The position numbers were made by a program, and so were the translations under genes. A DNA stretch of 64,000 nucleotides, from positions 77,256,811-77,320,810 of the forward strand of contig OZ020589.1 of assembly GCA_963971535.1 (NCBI GenBank). The letters are read 5' to 3'. The notes under the pieces were generated by a model. That model saw only the letters and a program-made list of their open reading frames with translations. It was not told the origin of the DNA and did no database searches. The DNA is from Notolepis coatsorum. Taxonomy: Eukaryota; Chordata; Actinopteri; Aulopiformes; Paralepididae. Positions 12,477-22,722 of this stretch are shown here, piece after piece (within the stretch, counting starts at the first letter, position 1; every line of letters begins with the position of its first letter).

Positions 12477-15400
12477 CAGCAGAGACGGCCAGTCCGGCTG
12501 TCTGGTCTGAGGTCTTCACCTGCACACTATCTCTGGAAAAATATGGTTTAAGCATATTGATGTGGCAAACACGAGAGTGACGTTTACGATCAGGGGTGCG
12601 AACCACATAGTCTGTATCACTTATCTTCTTGTCTATTGCATACGGTCCGGAAAAACGAGCGGAAAGAGCAGAACCAAGGATAGGTAACAGGACTAGAACC
12701 TTATCACCTGGCTGGAAAGATCGAGAAACAGCTTTCTCGTCATAGTGCCGTTTCATAGTTCTCTGGGAAGAAGAGAGCGCTTCTTTTGCGAGAGAGCACG
12801 CCTGATGCAGTCGCTCTCGAAACTGGCTAACAAAATCTAGCACATTAGTGGGTGTGCTGGCACCCTTCGACATGAACCGTTCTTTAAGAACTTTCAGAGG
12901 CCCTCTAACAGTGTGCCCAAAAACGAGCTCAGCAGGACTGAAACCAAGAGACTCCTGTATGGTCTCTCGCGCAGCAAATAGAACAAGGGGGACACCCTCA
13001 TCCCAATCTTTCTCTGTGTCTAAGCAATATTTACGCAGCATGGACTTTAAGGTCTGATGCCAACGTTCTAGAGCCCCCTGAGTTTCAGGGTGGTAGGCAC
13101 TGGACACTATATGTCGGATACCCAGGGACTGTAACACTTGCTCAAATAACCTAGACAGGAAGTTGGTGCCTTGGTCCGTTTGTACTACCTTAGGCAGTCC
13201 AAACGTGGAGAAGAACTTCGTCAAAGCCTTAATTATTACAGGCGCTGTAATTCTGCGAAGAGGGATAGCCTCAGGGAAACGGGTGGCGGTACACATTATT
13301 GTCAACAAAAACTGATTGCCGGCTTTGGTCCTTGGCAACGGACCAACACAGTCAACTATGACATGTTCAAATGGTTCACCGACCGCTGGTATAGGACAGA
13401 GGGGAGCAGGTGGAATTACCTGGTTTGGCTTTCCGGTGATCTGACAAGTACTACAGGTACGACAGTACTGTGCTACATCGGACTTCAAACCGGGCCAAAA
13501 GAAATGTTGAAGTATTCTGTTGTACGTTTTAGTGACTCCCAAGTGTCCAGACCAAGGGTGGTCATGGGCCAAGAACAGTACATGCTGACGATAAACTGCA
13601 GGGACAACAATCTGATAAACAGTGCTCCAGTCTGGTACCTGATCTGGTAGCCCTATCTCCGATTGTGCATGCTCTGCCAGTCTAGTACCATGGGACCTCC
13701 ATGTACGCATCAAAACTCCTTCATCCACAAAATAAGAATGCAACTCTCTCCTCTGTTCTGTTTCAAGAGAAGAGAAACATTTTGCAAGAGAAGGGTCAGC
13801 CTTCTGGGCAGTAATTAGCATTTCACGAGTAACGGGTAACTTCAAAGCGTCGGAACTAGTTACAGTTGTCTGTGGGGGTACCTTACTATGAGTCGGTGGT
13901 TTGTCAGCGGTATCAGAAGTTGGAGCCAGCAACTCCTCCCTGACAAAGGCTGAAGCAAAAACAGAGTCAGACAAATTAATTTCATCACCTCTCTTTTTCA
14001 ATTGAGCCCGAGTGACAACACTTGCAGAAAAAACTTCAGGGAAGTTCTGTGACAAGTCATCAGGCAGAGAATCTGTGTCTGGGTGATCCAACACTTCCAG
14101 CACAGCGTTCACCTGTCCTCCAGCTAAATCATTTCCCATGATAAAGGAAATGCCTTTAACTGGCAAGGAAGGTCTCACCCCTATTTTAAAGAAACCAGTG
14201 ACCAAATCAGATTGTACATGAATACAGTGTAACGGGGCTGGCACGAAACCCATCTCAATACCTTGAACCAGGACACTAGAACCACAGGAAGATTTCTCAG
14301 ACAGAGGCAGTACATCAGAGAGGATAAAGGATTGTGAGGCTCCAGTATCTCGTAAGATCTGAACTGTACACTGATCTTTTGGATCCCATGTCAAGGAAAC
14401 TAAACCCTTGGAAGTAAATGGCCTGAAACAAGGATCGAGAACATCCTGATCATTGTGCATCTGTTGATCGGAATCAGGTGCCATTTTAATCAGACCAACC
14501 CCTTTGGGTTGTCTAAAGTTCTGAGAGGACGGTTGCTGCTTACGTTTCAATGTTAAACAGTCAGAAATAACATGACCAGATTTATGACAGTAGTAACATG
14601 TCCGCTCCTCTTTTGAGCGTGGAGGTGACATTCTTGGTCGGGGGTGTGTGAATTCTGAATGGTTGGGGACAGAAGGTCTCTGAGAGAAATCATGGGGGAG
14701 AAACGAGTCACGCCTATCTACAAACACAGTTTTATGGGTTAGCGCAAACTCATCAGCTAATACAGCAGCTTGCTGCAGAGTGGACACTTTCTGCTCACTC
14801 AGGTAAATTACAATACGCTCTGGCAAACGATTCTTAAACTCTTCTAATAGAATGAGTTCTCTGAGAGAGTTAAGATCTGAGGCCTTGCTTGCTGCACACC
14901 ATTTATCAAAGAGAGTTCCCTTCTCTCTAGCAAACTCTACAAAGGTCTGGTTGACAGCTCTCTTGTGACTGCGAAACCTCTGCCTATAAGCTTCGGGCAC
15001 AAGCTCATATGCACGAAGGATGGCAGCCTTCACAGTATCATACAACAGACTATCTTCTAGGGAAAGTGTTGAACAAACCTCTTGGGCTTTACCAGTCAAT
15101 TTGCATTGAAGCAACAAAGGCCAGACCTCTCTTGGCCAGCGCAATGAAGCAGCAATACGCTCAAACACATTAAAATAAGTATCAACTTCTGTCTCTCGGA
15201 ACGGAGGCACCAAAGCAATGTGTTTACTTATATCAAAAGTGTGTGATGAATAAGCTGTGGAGGAGGACATACCCGGGCCTTGTGGAGGAGTCGGTGTAGC
15301 AGAGTTGGATCCACTCCTTAGGACTTCCAGCTCCAACCTCCGCAGTCTGAGCTCTTTTTCCACTTCATGCTCAAGCTCCAACCTACGAATGTTAACAGCC

Positions 15401-15861
15401 CTTTCATTTTCTGCCTCCAGCTCCATTTTACGAAGCCGATACTCCGCCTCACGTGCTTGTGCCTTCTCCTGAGCCTCCATCTGGAGACGTGCTATTCTAA
15501 CCTTGACCTGGGCCCCTTCTCGAGACCCAGTTGACACAGGAGAGGTCAAGTGAAAATGTGGCAATGTGACGTTCACACCTGCCTTTTCAGCACCATGGGC
15601 TTGCTCCTCAGAAGGCTGTGCTTCCGTAGGTTCACCAGGAGGACTTGCATGTTCATCAGAGACCGCAGGTAAAACAAGCGTCCCCTGCTCCAACAGCTTA
15701 TCTACCACAAGACACCTGATATCCTGCTTAAGATGCTTTTGTTGAACCGAGAGTTGAAAATGTGTGGCAATCTCCACTAAGTCTGCTTTGCGGCAGCTAT
15801 CTAGCGCTTCCCAAGTAGGATTGCTCAAGAATTTCCCCAGATCAAAAGTACTAACTGCCAT
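12442..15861 (-). CDS. gag-pol: Gmr1-like Gag, protease and integrase polyprotein
   Basis: A frame of 1139 codons starting at a clear ATG. The N-terminal 110 residues are unassigned. A charged coiled-coil segment lies at about residues 118-185, a retrotransposon Gag domain at about 215-400, and a CCHC zinc knuckle (CYYCHKSGHVISDC) near 445. An aspartic protease-like motif (DTGAS) is near 525. Then come the integrase HHCC zinc domain (about 790-835), a DDE core with VIVDCVGPL, QTDQGTNF and GALERW, and a C-terminal segment of GPY/F type. Integrase upstream of RT sets this family apart from usual Ty3/gypsy elements. No stop or frameshift interrupts it, unlike the BEL host element, so it is young. 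Confidence 0.92.
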   Translation of the reverse strand: MAVSTFDLGKFLSNPTWEALDSCRKADLVEIATHFQLSVQQKHLKQDIRCLVVDKLLEQGTLVLPAVSDEHASPPGEPTEAQPSEEQAHGAEKAGVNVTLPHFHLTSPVSTGSREGAQVKVRIARLQMEAQEKAQAREAEYRLRKMELEAENERAVNIRRLELEHEVEKELRLRRLELEVLRSGSNSATPTPPQGPGMSSSTAYSSHTFDISKHIALVPPFRETEVDTYFNVFERIAASLRWPREVWPLLLQCKLTGKAQEVCSTLSLEDSLLYDTVKAAILRAYELVPEAYRQRFRSHKRAVNQTFVEFAREKGTLFDKWCAASKASDLNSLRELILLEEFKNRLPERIVIYLSEQKVSTLQQAAVLADEFALTHKTVFVDRRDSFLPHDFSQRPSVPNHSEFTHPRPRMSPPRSKEERTCYYCHKSGHVISDCLTLKRKQQPSSQNFRQPKGVGLIKMAPDSDQQMHNDQDVLDPCFRPFTSKGLVSLTWDPKDQCTVQILRDTGASQSFILSDVLPLSEKSSCGSSVLVQGIEMGFVPAPLHCIHVQSDLVTGFFKIGVRPSLPVKGISFIMGNDLAGGQVNAVLEVLDHPDTDSLPDDLSQNFPEVFSASVVTRAQLKKRGDEINLSDSVFASAFVREELLAPTSDTADKPPTHSKVPPQTTVTSSDALKLPVTREMLITAQKADPSLAKCFSSLETEQRRELHSYFVDEGVLMRTWRSHGTRLAEHAQSEIGLPDQVPDWSTVYQIVVPAVYRQHVLFLAHDHPWSGHLGVTKTYNRILQHFFWPGLKSDVAQYCRTCSTCQITGKPNQVIPPAPLCPIPAVGEPFEHVIVDCVGPLPRTKAGNQFLLTIMCTATRFPEAIPLRRITAPVIIKALTKFFSTFGLPKVVQTDQGTNFLSRLFEQVLQSLGIRHIVSSAYHPETQGALERWHQTLKSMLRKYCLDTEKDWDEGVPLVLFAARETIQESLGFSPAELVFGHTVRGPLKVLKERFMSKGASTPTNVLDFVSQFRERLHQACSLAKEALSSSQRTMKRHYDEKAVSRSFQPGDKVLVLLPILGSALSARFSGPYAIDKKISDTDYVVRTPDRKRHSRVCHINMLKPYFSRDSVQVKTSDQTAGLAVSAVASNSNSSGLS

Positions 15862-15975
15862 TATTTTTTTTTACACAAATGCCATTTTTACACACAAATC
15901 AATTAATTACTATACAAGTGTAAACAAACACAGCTCACCAAATCCATCAACCAACAATTGAACACGGGTTACAAG

Positions 15976-15993
15976 ATCCCGGACGAGCCCCCA
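15976..15993 (-). promoter_or_regulatory. Primer-binding site, tRNA-Pro type
   Basis: On the minus strand TGGGGGCTCGTCCGGGAT lies four bases inside the 5' LTR. This is the familiar 18-nt complement of tRNA-Pro used by many retroelements. It fixes the orientation of the Gmr1-like element and the identity of this LTR as the 5' one. Confidence 0.95.
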
Positions 15994-15997
15994 TTTA

Positions 15998-16738
15998 TGT
16001 TACGACCCCTGTGTGTCTAAGGGTAAAGGGCTGTAACATAACAGTTGGTTGACAGAAAAGATGGACCACGTTTGTAAACAACAATGATATTTATTGGTAA
16101 ATGCAAAGGAAGCACATGTAGCTCAGGGGTGAGCCCAGGCCAAAACAACAAACAAACACCACTATACTCCAAATAAACACAATCTAATCTATGGTAAAAG
16201 AGATTACATTACCTAAACTACTCTTACCTAACCAAAACAGGAGAAAACAATGTCCAAAGGAAATGGCAGCTCACCCCATCTGTGCTTCCTGAGAAAGAGA
16301 GAAAAACACATTAATTATACAGAAACAAAAGCAGAATATATACAAAAACAAACTATAACTTAACAATGCTCTCTCTGTGGCCATACACACACAAGGAAAT
16401 TACTGCCAAGCACCAAAGGCCAATAAACAAGATGCAATATTGTCAAAGTACAGGTTTACCAAAATCACAACATGCCTAGCCTCATGCCAGAGAGAGAGAA
16501 AGACTGAAGGGAGAAAGCCATGTTTTAACAGGTGTGGGGTGATCCATGATTGGGGGGTGTGGATTGAGTGTTGGAGTCTGGAAAGCCAACCACCAATCAC
16601 TGCTGTGTTGCAATAATGGAAGGATTGGCCTGGCAGGGACCAATGGGGAAGGGAACAATGGCTGGAGGGAGGAAACAAAATGGAGAACACACACACATGG
16701 AGACACACACTGGGGAATATATACATTGGGATGTAACA
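15998..16738 (-). repeat. Gmr1-like 5' LTR
   Basis: 741 bp with matching ends TGTTAC and GTAACA, bounded inside by the primer site and outside by BEL coding sequence. I find no second copy at the other end of the element. Confidence 0.88.
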
Positions 16739-19700
16739 GACCCGAATGGCCCCGAACCGAACCTCCTCGATCTAGCAGACTTCCTGGCGAGAGAAGTCAG
16801 CAGCCTACGGCTAGATACATTCGGACGGAGCACCCCTGGCTCCAGAGAAGGAACCAGACGACTAAATGATGGAAGAAGATCGGTGACTGTGATGCACCAA
16901 TCGGAGTCAGTACCGAGCAGCAGGAGCCACAGTACCCCCTCCAGAACGGAGAAGTGGAAGATAGTGTGCCCCTACTGTGAGAAAGAACACTGGCTAGCGC
17001 AATGTGACTCCTTCCCCAAGCTGAACGCGGAGGAAGCAGGTCAATGGATAAAGTCCAACAAGCGCTGTTTTCGCTGTGCGCGCTCACACATGGCAGCCGA
17101 ATGCCGCTTAAAGAAAAGGTGCACCAAGTGCGATGGAGCCCATCTGGACATACTTCACGACAGTAACAGACGGCGCCCTTCACCTGCACCATCCAGCCGC
17201 AAAGCGAGCGTCATGTACATCGATCCCGCCAGCAGCAGTGGAGCCCGAGTACTCCTAAAAGTAGTGCGTGTAACACTAAGCTACCAGAATAAAGTCCTGG
17301 ACACTTACGCCGTCCTCGATGACGGGTCAGAGAAGACCCTGCTGCTCGCCTCCGCTGCGGCCCAGCTAGGGCTGCGGGGAAGCGAAACCCAAATGACAAT
17401 TCGGACAATAAGACGAGATTTGAAGACGATAAAGGGCGAGAATGTCTCATTCTCTATCGCAGCAAGCGGCCAGCCCGAGCGACGGTACCAGATTGCAGAC
17501 GCTTTCACCAGCCAAGAAATAGGACTGTCGCGGTACACATACCCCGTCGCCAAGCTGATGGAGAAATATGCACATCTGCGCAAGTTACCGATCCCGCTCA
17601 TAGACAATGCTATGCCGACCCTGTTGATAGGCTCCGACCATGCAGACCTCATTGTCCCGATAGACCGGGTTCATACCGGACCCCGAGGCTGCCCTGCAGC
17701 AGTCGAGACCCGCTTGGGATGGACTCTCCAAGGCCCGCTCGCCAAATCTCTCAACCGAAGTACAGCCACTAGATGTCTCCACTCCCGAGTCACAGAGGGA
17801 GAAACCGCACTCCTGCAACACGTAGAGCGGCTATGGACCTTGGAACAAATGCCCTTTAAGAACGGAAAGAAAGACATTCGCTCTAAAGATGACATTTACG
17901 CCATTCACCTCCTCGAGACAGGGACCAAGAGAGTCCCGGTCAACGGCGTGTTGAGATACGCCACGCCACTCCTGCGGCGAGAAGGAATGCCTACTTTCCA
18001 CGCCAAGACAGACGCCACAGAACGGTACCTGCTGAACACGGAGCGGCGCTTAGCCAAGAACCCCGCCCAAGAGAGTGTATACCGCGCTGAGATTGAGAAG
18101 CTCATCACAGCGGGACACGTCACAAAGATGGACATTAAAGAGGCTGACCAGACCACTGAATCGTGGTACGTGCCCCACCACAAGGTCCATCACAACGGTA
18201 AAGACCGCATAGTATTTAACTGCAGCTACCAGATCGGATCCCAAAATCTAAATAAAGAGTTACTGCCCGGTCCCACACTCGGCCCCTCCCTACTCGGCGT
18301 TCTACTCCGCTTCCGCCAGGAAAAGGTGGCCATCAGCGGGGACATTAAAGGAATGTTCCTGCAGGTGAGATTAGTAGAGGCGGACAAGCCCCTGTTACGG
18401 TTCCTATGGAGAGAGAAGCCAGGAGATGAGCACCCAGCCATCTACCAATGGGAAGTCCTCCCCTTCGGAACGACGTGCAGCCCCTGCTGTGCGACATTTG
18501 CACTACAGAAACATGTAGCAGAGGACCCGGCAGCGGACGAAGAGGTCCGACACAGCGTAAAGAACAGCTTCTACGTAGACAACTGTCTACAAAGCCTTTC
18601 AACCCAGGAAGAAGCCGAGGCTCTCCTGATTAAACTCCGCGCCTCATTGATCAAAGGCGGCTTTGATCTCAGGCAGTGGGCCAGCAGCGATCCGCAAGTA
18701 CTGCGCAGCCTCTCCTCCGAGGACAAGGCAGCCAGCAGCGAGACCTGGATGGCTACAATCCCGGGAGAAGCCCAGGAGATGACCCTGGGATTGGTGTGGC
18801 GATTCAAAACAGATTCGCTTCACTACAGACACAAGCCCCTGACTACGGAGCAGGGAAGGCCGGCGGCGGCGCCGACCACCAGACGGAGTGTGTACACAAC
18901 ACTCGCCCGACAATATGACCCGCTAGGATGTATTCTACCGTACACCACCAGGGCAAAAATGATTGTACGAGCATTGTGGGACAAGGACCAGGGCTGGGAC
19001 GATCCCATTCCCGCACACCTTGCATCCACCTGGAGAGAGTGGGAGATGGAGCTCCACTCACTCACAGGCGTTAATATGCGCCGAAGCTACTTCCCACCCA
19101 CGGTGAGGCCAGAGACATGTAAAATGGACTTACACGTCTTCAGTGACGCCTCAGAGGTCGCATACGGATCAGTAGCCTACTTGCGGGCCCAAGACCAGGG
19201 GGGAGAGATCTACACAGCATTTGTCCTCGCCCGCTCGAGAATAGCCCCACGCAAGCAACAATCTATCCCACGTCTAGAGCTCTGCGCAGCCCTAGCCGGA
19301 GCGCACCTAGCCACGCTCATCCAACGTGAGCTCACCATACCGGTGTCTAGAACAATCCTGTGGTCAGATTCCACGACGGTACTCGCCTGGATCAAATCGG
19401 ACTCATGCAAGTACAAAGTCTTCGTGGGAGTCAGAGTCACCGAGATTCAAGAATTAACCGAAGAGTTAACCGGAGAAACAGAGTGGCGCTACGTTGATAC
19501 AAAACAGAACCCAGCTGACGTCATCACCCGGGGGATGCCCCTGGATGACCTCACCCGTCGCAATGTCTACAGTGACGGCCCCGCATTCCTAAGACTCCCG
19601 GAAGGACAGTGGCCCATGCCTATCCCGAGGGAAGCAAGTCCAGAGGAGGTGGAAATTAAGAAGTCTGTGTTCTGTGGATTGAGCACCGTAGCCTCCACCG

Positions 19701-20218
19701 ACCCTAACATAGACGATTGCACGTCCATAGAGAGTGCACAACAAAGAACATTCCTGCGGTACCACCCGGAGTGCAAGTCCCCCGCTGATATGTCAGCAGC
19801 TAACTACGAGGAAGCAGAATTGCTTCTACTGCAGCGAGCCCAGAGAGACTCGTTCCCCGATGAATTGGCCTGTCTACAGGGAGGAAAGCCCGTCCCATCC
19901 GACAGCAGATTAATTCACCTGGCCCCCGAGAGCGACGCTCATACCCTCATCAGAGTGGGTGGTCGCCTACGCAGAGCCCCCAATCTACCGGATGACATTA
20001 AATACCCGATCGTATTGAACAGCCGACACAAGGTCACAGAGCTGATTATAAAGAAATACGATGAGGATGTACATCACGCAGGAGCAGAAAGAGTCTTCGC
20101 GGAAATCAGACGTCGTTACTGGATCCTACAAGGAAGAGAGGCGGTACGACGCTTCCAGCGAACATGTCTAGACTGCCGCAAGTGGCGGCGCGCAGCCCAG
20201 CATACCAAGGATGGCTGA
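16739..20218 (+). CDS. pol: BEL/Pao pol: zinc knuckles, protease, RT, RNase H, integrase zinc domain
   Basis: Continuation of the BEL polyprotein after the nested insertion; the upstream part of this open frame (from 16568) is Gmr1-like LTR sequence. Cys-rich knuckles (CPYCEKEHWLAQC, CFRCARSHMAAEC, CTKC) come first. A BEL-type aspartic protease region (AVLDDGSEKTLL) is next. RT has VFNCS, GDIKGMFLQV and LPFGTTCSPCCA, but its catalytic box reads YVDN (18572-18583) instead of the usual YVDD. RNase H (FSDASEVAYG, SDSTTVLAWI) and the His/Cys zinc region of integrase (VHHAGAERV to CLDCRKW) follow. The frame ends at a TGA just before the integrase core, which continues in another frame from 20211. 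Confidence 0.92.
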   Translation, partial: DPNGPEPNLLDLADFLAREVSSLRLDTFGRSTPGSREGTRRLNDGRRSVTVMHQSESVPSSRSHSTPSRTEKWKIVCPYCEKEHWLAQCDSFPKLNAEEAGQWIKSNKRCFRCARSHMAAECRLKKRCTKCDGAHLDILHDSNRRRPSPAPSSRKASVMYIDPASSSGARVLLKVVRVTLSYQNKVLDTYAVLDDGSEKTLLLASAAAQLGLRGSETQMTIRTIRRDLKTIKGENVSFSIAASGQPERRYQIADAFTSQEIGLSRYTYPVAKLMEKYAHLRKLPIPLIDNAMPTLLIGSDHADLIVPIDRVHTGPRGCPAAVETRLGWTLQGPLAKSLNRSTATRCLHSRVTEGETALLQHVERLWTLEQMPFKNGKKDIRSKDDIYAIHLLETGTKRVPVNGVLRYATPLLRREGMPTFHAKTDATERYLLNTERRLAKNPAQESVYRAEIEKLITAGHVTKMDIKEADQTTESWYVPHHKVHHNGKDRIVFNCSYQIGSQNLNKELLPGPTLGPSLLGVLLRFRQEKVAISGDIKGMFLQVRLVEADKPLLRFLWREKPGDEHPAIYQWEVLPFGTTCSPCCATFALQKHVAEDPAADEEVRHSVKNSFYVDNCLQSLSTQEEAEALLIKLRASLIKGGFDLRQWASSDPQVLRSLSSEDKAASSETWMATIPGEAQEMTLGLVWRFKTDSLHYRHKPLTTEQGRPAAAPTTRRSVYTTLARQYDPLGCILPYTTRAKMIVRALWDKDQGWDDPIPAHLASTWREWEMELHSLTGVNMRRSYFPPTVRPETCKMDLHVFSDASEVAYGSVAYLRAQDQGGEIYTAFVLARSRIAPRKQQSIPRLELCAALAGAHLATLIQRELTIPVSRTILWSDSTTVLAWIKSDSCKYKVFVGVRVTEIQELTEELTGETEWRYVDTKQNPADVITRGMPLDDLTRRNVYSDGPAFLRLPEGQWPMPIPREASPEEVEIKKSVFCGLSTVASTDPNIDDCTSIESAQQRTFLRYHPECKSPADMSAANYEEAELLLLQRAQRDSFPDELACLQGGKPVPSDSRLIHLAPESDAHTLIRVGGRLRRAPNLPDDIKYPIVLNSRHKVTELIIKKYDEDVHHAGAERVFAEIRRRYWILQGREAVRRFQRTCLDCRKWRRAAQHTKDG

Positions 20219-21182
20219 CCTTCCTCCATGTCGCCTCCGAATCGGTGACAAGCCATTCCACTCAACGGGTATGGACTGCTTTGGCCCGCTGCATATAAAG
20301 AAAGGAAGAGGAACCGAGAAGCGGTGGGGTATTGTATTCAAATGCATGACCACCAGAGCGATACACATCGAGCTTCTCCCGACCATGAGCACAGACTCAT
20401 TCCTTATGGCCTTCCGTAGATTCACATCACGGAAAGGAAGACCGTCTACCCTATTGTCCGATCATGGGACAAACTTCAAAGGCGGCGAAAGAGAGCTGAG
20501 AGAGAGCTTCCAAGCTATGGGCCCAGAACTTAAGACCCACCTCGCTCCAGCACAGGTTGATTTCCAATTCAACCCCCCAAACGCACCCCACTTCGGTGGC
20601 ACTTGGGAACGAGAAGTGCGCTCCATAAAGACAGCCCTGTACGCAGTACTTGGGGCCCAGACTGTGGCGGAAGAAGTCCTAATGACAGTCCTCACGGAGA
20701 TTGAGGGAGTACTTAACTCGAAGCCCCTCGGATATGTCTCCAGTGATGTGGCGGATATCGACCCAGTTACCCCCAACACACTCCTGATGGGGCGGCTAGA
20801 TCCTGCATTACCACAGACAATGTACCGGCCTGAAGAAGCGAACGGCCGACGAATGTGGAGGTACAGCCAAGTATTAGCCGACAAGTTTTGGAACAGTTTC
20901 CTACTGCACTACCTACCGTCTCTACAGACCCGCCAGAAGTGGGTAAAGGAGAGAGACAATTTGACAGAAGGAACAGTCGTCATGATTATTGATCAATCAC
21001 TGCCCAGAGCTATGTGGCCGGCCGGCCGCGTAAGCAAAGTGATCACCGGTGCCGACGGCAAGGTCCGAGCAGCTGAAGTGCTCGTCCAGGGTCGCACTTA
21101 CACCCGTCCCGTGGCAAGGCTCATAGAACTGCCTCGACTCCCAGACACAATCGATGATGACCATGACCCTACAACCCTATGA
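20211..21182 (+). CDS. pol: BEL/Pao integrase catalytic core and C-terminus
   Basis: A frame of 323 codons with the integrase core that inserts element DNA. Catalytic Asp residues are visible in GMDCFGPL and LLSDHGTNFKGG, and the Glu in FGGTWEREV. A C-terminal region of about 90 residues typical of BEL integrases follows (VMIIDQSLPRAMWPAGRV). It overlaps the preceding pol frame by eight bases, the ATG here overlapping its TGA. In BEL elements I know, both parts lie in one polyprotein, so this is more likely a small frameshift mutation than a true second gene. Confidence 0.88.
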   Translation: MADLPPCRLRIGDKPFHSTGMDCFGPLHIKKGRGTEKRWGIVFKCMTTRAIHIELLPTMSTDSFLMAFRRFTSRKGRPSTLLSDHGTNFKGGERELRESFQAMGPELKTHLAPAQVDFQFNPPNAPHFGGTWEREVRSIKTALYAVLGAQTVAEEVLMTVLTEIEGVLNSKPLGYVSSDVADIDPVTPNTLLMGRLDPALPQTMYRPEEANGRRMWRYSQVLADKFWNSFLLHYLPSLQTRQKWVKERDNLTEGTVVMIIDQSLPRAMWPAGRVSKVITGADGKVRAAEVLVQGRTYTRPVARLIELPRLPDTIDDDHDPTTL

Positions 21183-21281
21183 CTTTGTGAAGTTGACTGA
21201 CCCCTACAGCAAACCCTTATGTGTAAATAGACAACGCGATTAATCTGTCTCTGTTTAACTGATTAGGTCTGGGACCTATTC
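21183..21281 (+). other. BEL 3' untranslated region
   Basis: Short non-coding stretch between the integrase stop and the purine tract. No motif seen. Confidence 0.6.
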
Positions 21282-21291
21282 AGGGGGTGGC
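21282..21291 (+). promoter_or_regulatory. Polypurine tract of BEL
   Basis: AGGGGGTGG followed by one C lies directly before the 3' LTR, where the plus-strand primer is expected. Confidence 0.7.
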
Positions 21292-22722
21292 TGTTGTGAA
21301 GGGCCAGATTAAACCGAATATATATATTTATTTATATATATATATTTAATTGTATTTGTATATTCTCTAATATTCCCTGATATCCCTTGTATATTCCTTG
21401 TACAATATGCATTGAATATCCATTCTAGCCTACTGAACATCCCATAATAGTCTCCATTCTACTATTGGTCGAGACCTTGGTGCCAGGCTGCCATACCCCT
21501 CGGACCCAGTTCAAACGTACCGCTCCACATGTACTTACAAGTCCTAGTTCCGCGTAGGAATTTGGCTACCGCACCACTAATGGGACTATTTGTTCATAGT
21601 GCGTATATATACTGCGCTACTAAAGTAGGACTTTCTTTTCAGTCCAGTTTCTTACCCTCCAATAGAGTCACAGACGTAAAGCCTCCCCGCGACGCCACGT
21701 GTGGGAGTAAGGCCAAGTTCGCCTACCATCGGTATTGAGACATCGTGTATATTAATATTTGAATAGTCATATTTGGCACTATATCGTCGAGTTGGACGTA
21801 GTCTATTAAGCTAATAATAGTCTGTTAATATATAGTGCTTCGTGCGGTGAGAATACTACCGTAGTCAGTACCCCATCGTTTCGGGCAGAGAACTGGCTGC
21901 TTACCCAGGGTGGTTGACCCTATGTGAAGCTGCACCCGAGGAGCCCCAGAGCCGACGAGCGAGTGGACCTGTATACCGGATTATTCTACCGACGACAGCC
22001 CGCCTTCCCAGGCACGGCTTATGCTTTGGATACTTTGATTATTCCATGGATAAAGACCCCCGACACTGCCGTGTGTTGGAACCCCCCCCCCTGGAGAGGA
22101 CGCAAGGTGAGGAGACGCTCTGCAAGACGAGGTCGCTTCACGTCTCTCCCCCGTGGACCGGAGATAGCCGGCCCACAAAGAGTCCACCTGCTTTCATCTG
22201 TGGTCCAAGGATCGCCGGCGCATTGAACGGCACTACAGTGGGTTCACCTGGGATACCCTTGGCCCGACGAGGCAGCAGGATTCTACCCCCCCCCCCCCTC
22301 CTACTCCTGTCGGCTTACAAGCGACCGGATTAACCCCCTCTAGTGTATCTAGTATAATCATTAAAGTATCATTGCTGTTATTCCTTAACTATTCCAGGTC
22401 GTATATTTACCACCTGCGCCTTCAGAGATTGGACATTCTCTATTGATATACCGACGAATACTCCTTGCCATAAAAGTGCATACTATTTCAATTCATAAAT
22501 GTAATTAAGTGATTAAGTGCTTATTCTACACACCATCGCTGTGTAGAAATAAAGACCTGTTTCTAATTCGTACATTTGTGTTGGATCCGTTTCATCTACG
22601 TGAGAGTGTTCATGATAATATATTTATGCCGTGTACTGGGTGGCCGAATATTAAGTACAAAGGTAGTGGTAGTAAGTATCATATCTAGTAATACAGTCAG
22701 GGAATTGTACCCCTCAGTTACA
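21292..22722 (+). repeat. BEL 3' LTR
   Basis: 1431 bp, collinear with the 5' LTR at an offset of 13745. I saw about six substitutions and no net length change. It is followed by CTAAC, the right target-site duplication. Confidence 0.97.

Larger units (their letters stand above)
10661..16738 (-). mobile_element. Gmr1-like Ty3/gypsy retrotransposon nested in BEL gag-pol; 3' LTR missing
   Basis: A minus-strand element with one LTR (15998-16738), a tRNA-Pro primer site and two long open frames. The order is Gag, protease, integrase, then RT and RNase H. Integrase before RT is the hallmark of the Gmr1 group of deuterostome Ty3/gypsy elements. The BEL sequence GACC occurs at both edges (10657-10660 and 16739-16742), consistent with a short target duplication. 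At the low-coordinate end a purine tract on the minus strand (about 10704-10724) is followed by only about 44 nt and no LTR. The copy is therefore incomplete there although both open frames are intact. Confidence 0.88.
7547..22722 (+). mobile_element. BEL/Pao LTR retrotransposon, nearly complete, carrying a nested Gmr1-like element
   Basis: The element is bounded by two direct LTRs of 1431 bp (TG...CA), with the five-base duplication CTAAC on each side. A primer site complementary to tRNA-Tyr follows the left LTR and a purine tract precedes the right one. Domain order is Gag, zinc knuckles, aspartic protease, RT, RNase H, integrase, as in BEL/Pao. By eye the LTRs differ at about six positions, so insertion was recent. 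It cannot be autonomous now. A 6.1-kb Gmr1-like element interrupts gag-pol, and there is a frame change before the integrase core. Confidence 0.95.

Noticed and set aside
16568-16738. N-terminal part of the long BEL pol frame
   Set aside because: These codons lie in the Gmr1-like LTR; BEL-like sequence begins at 16739.
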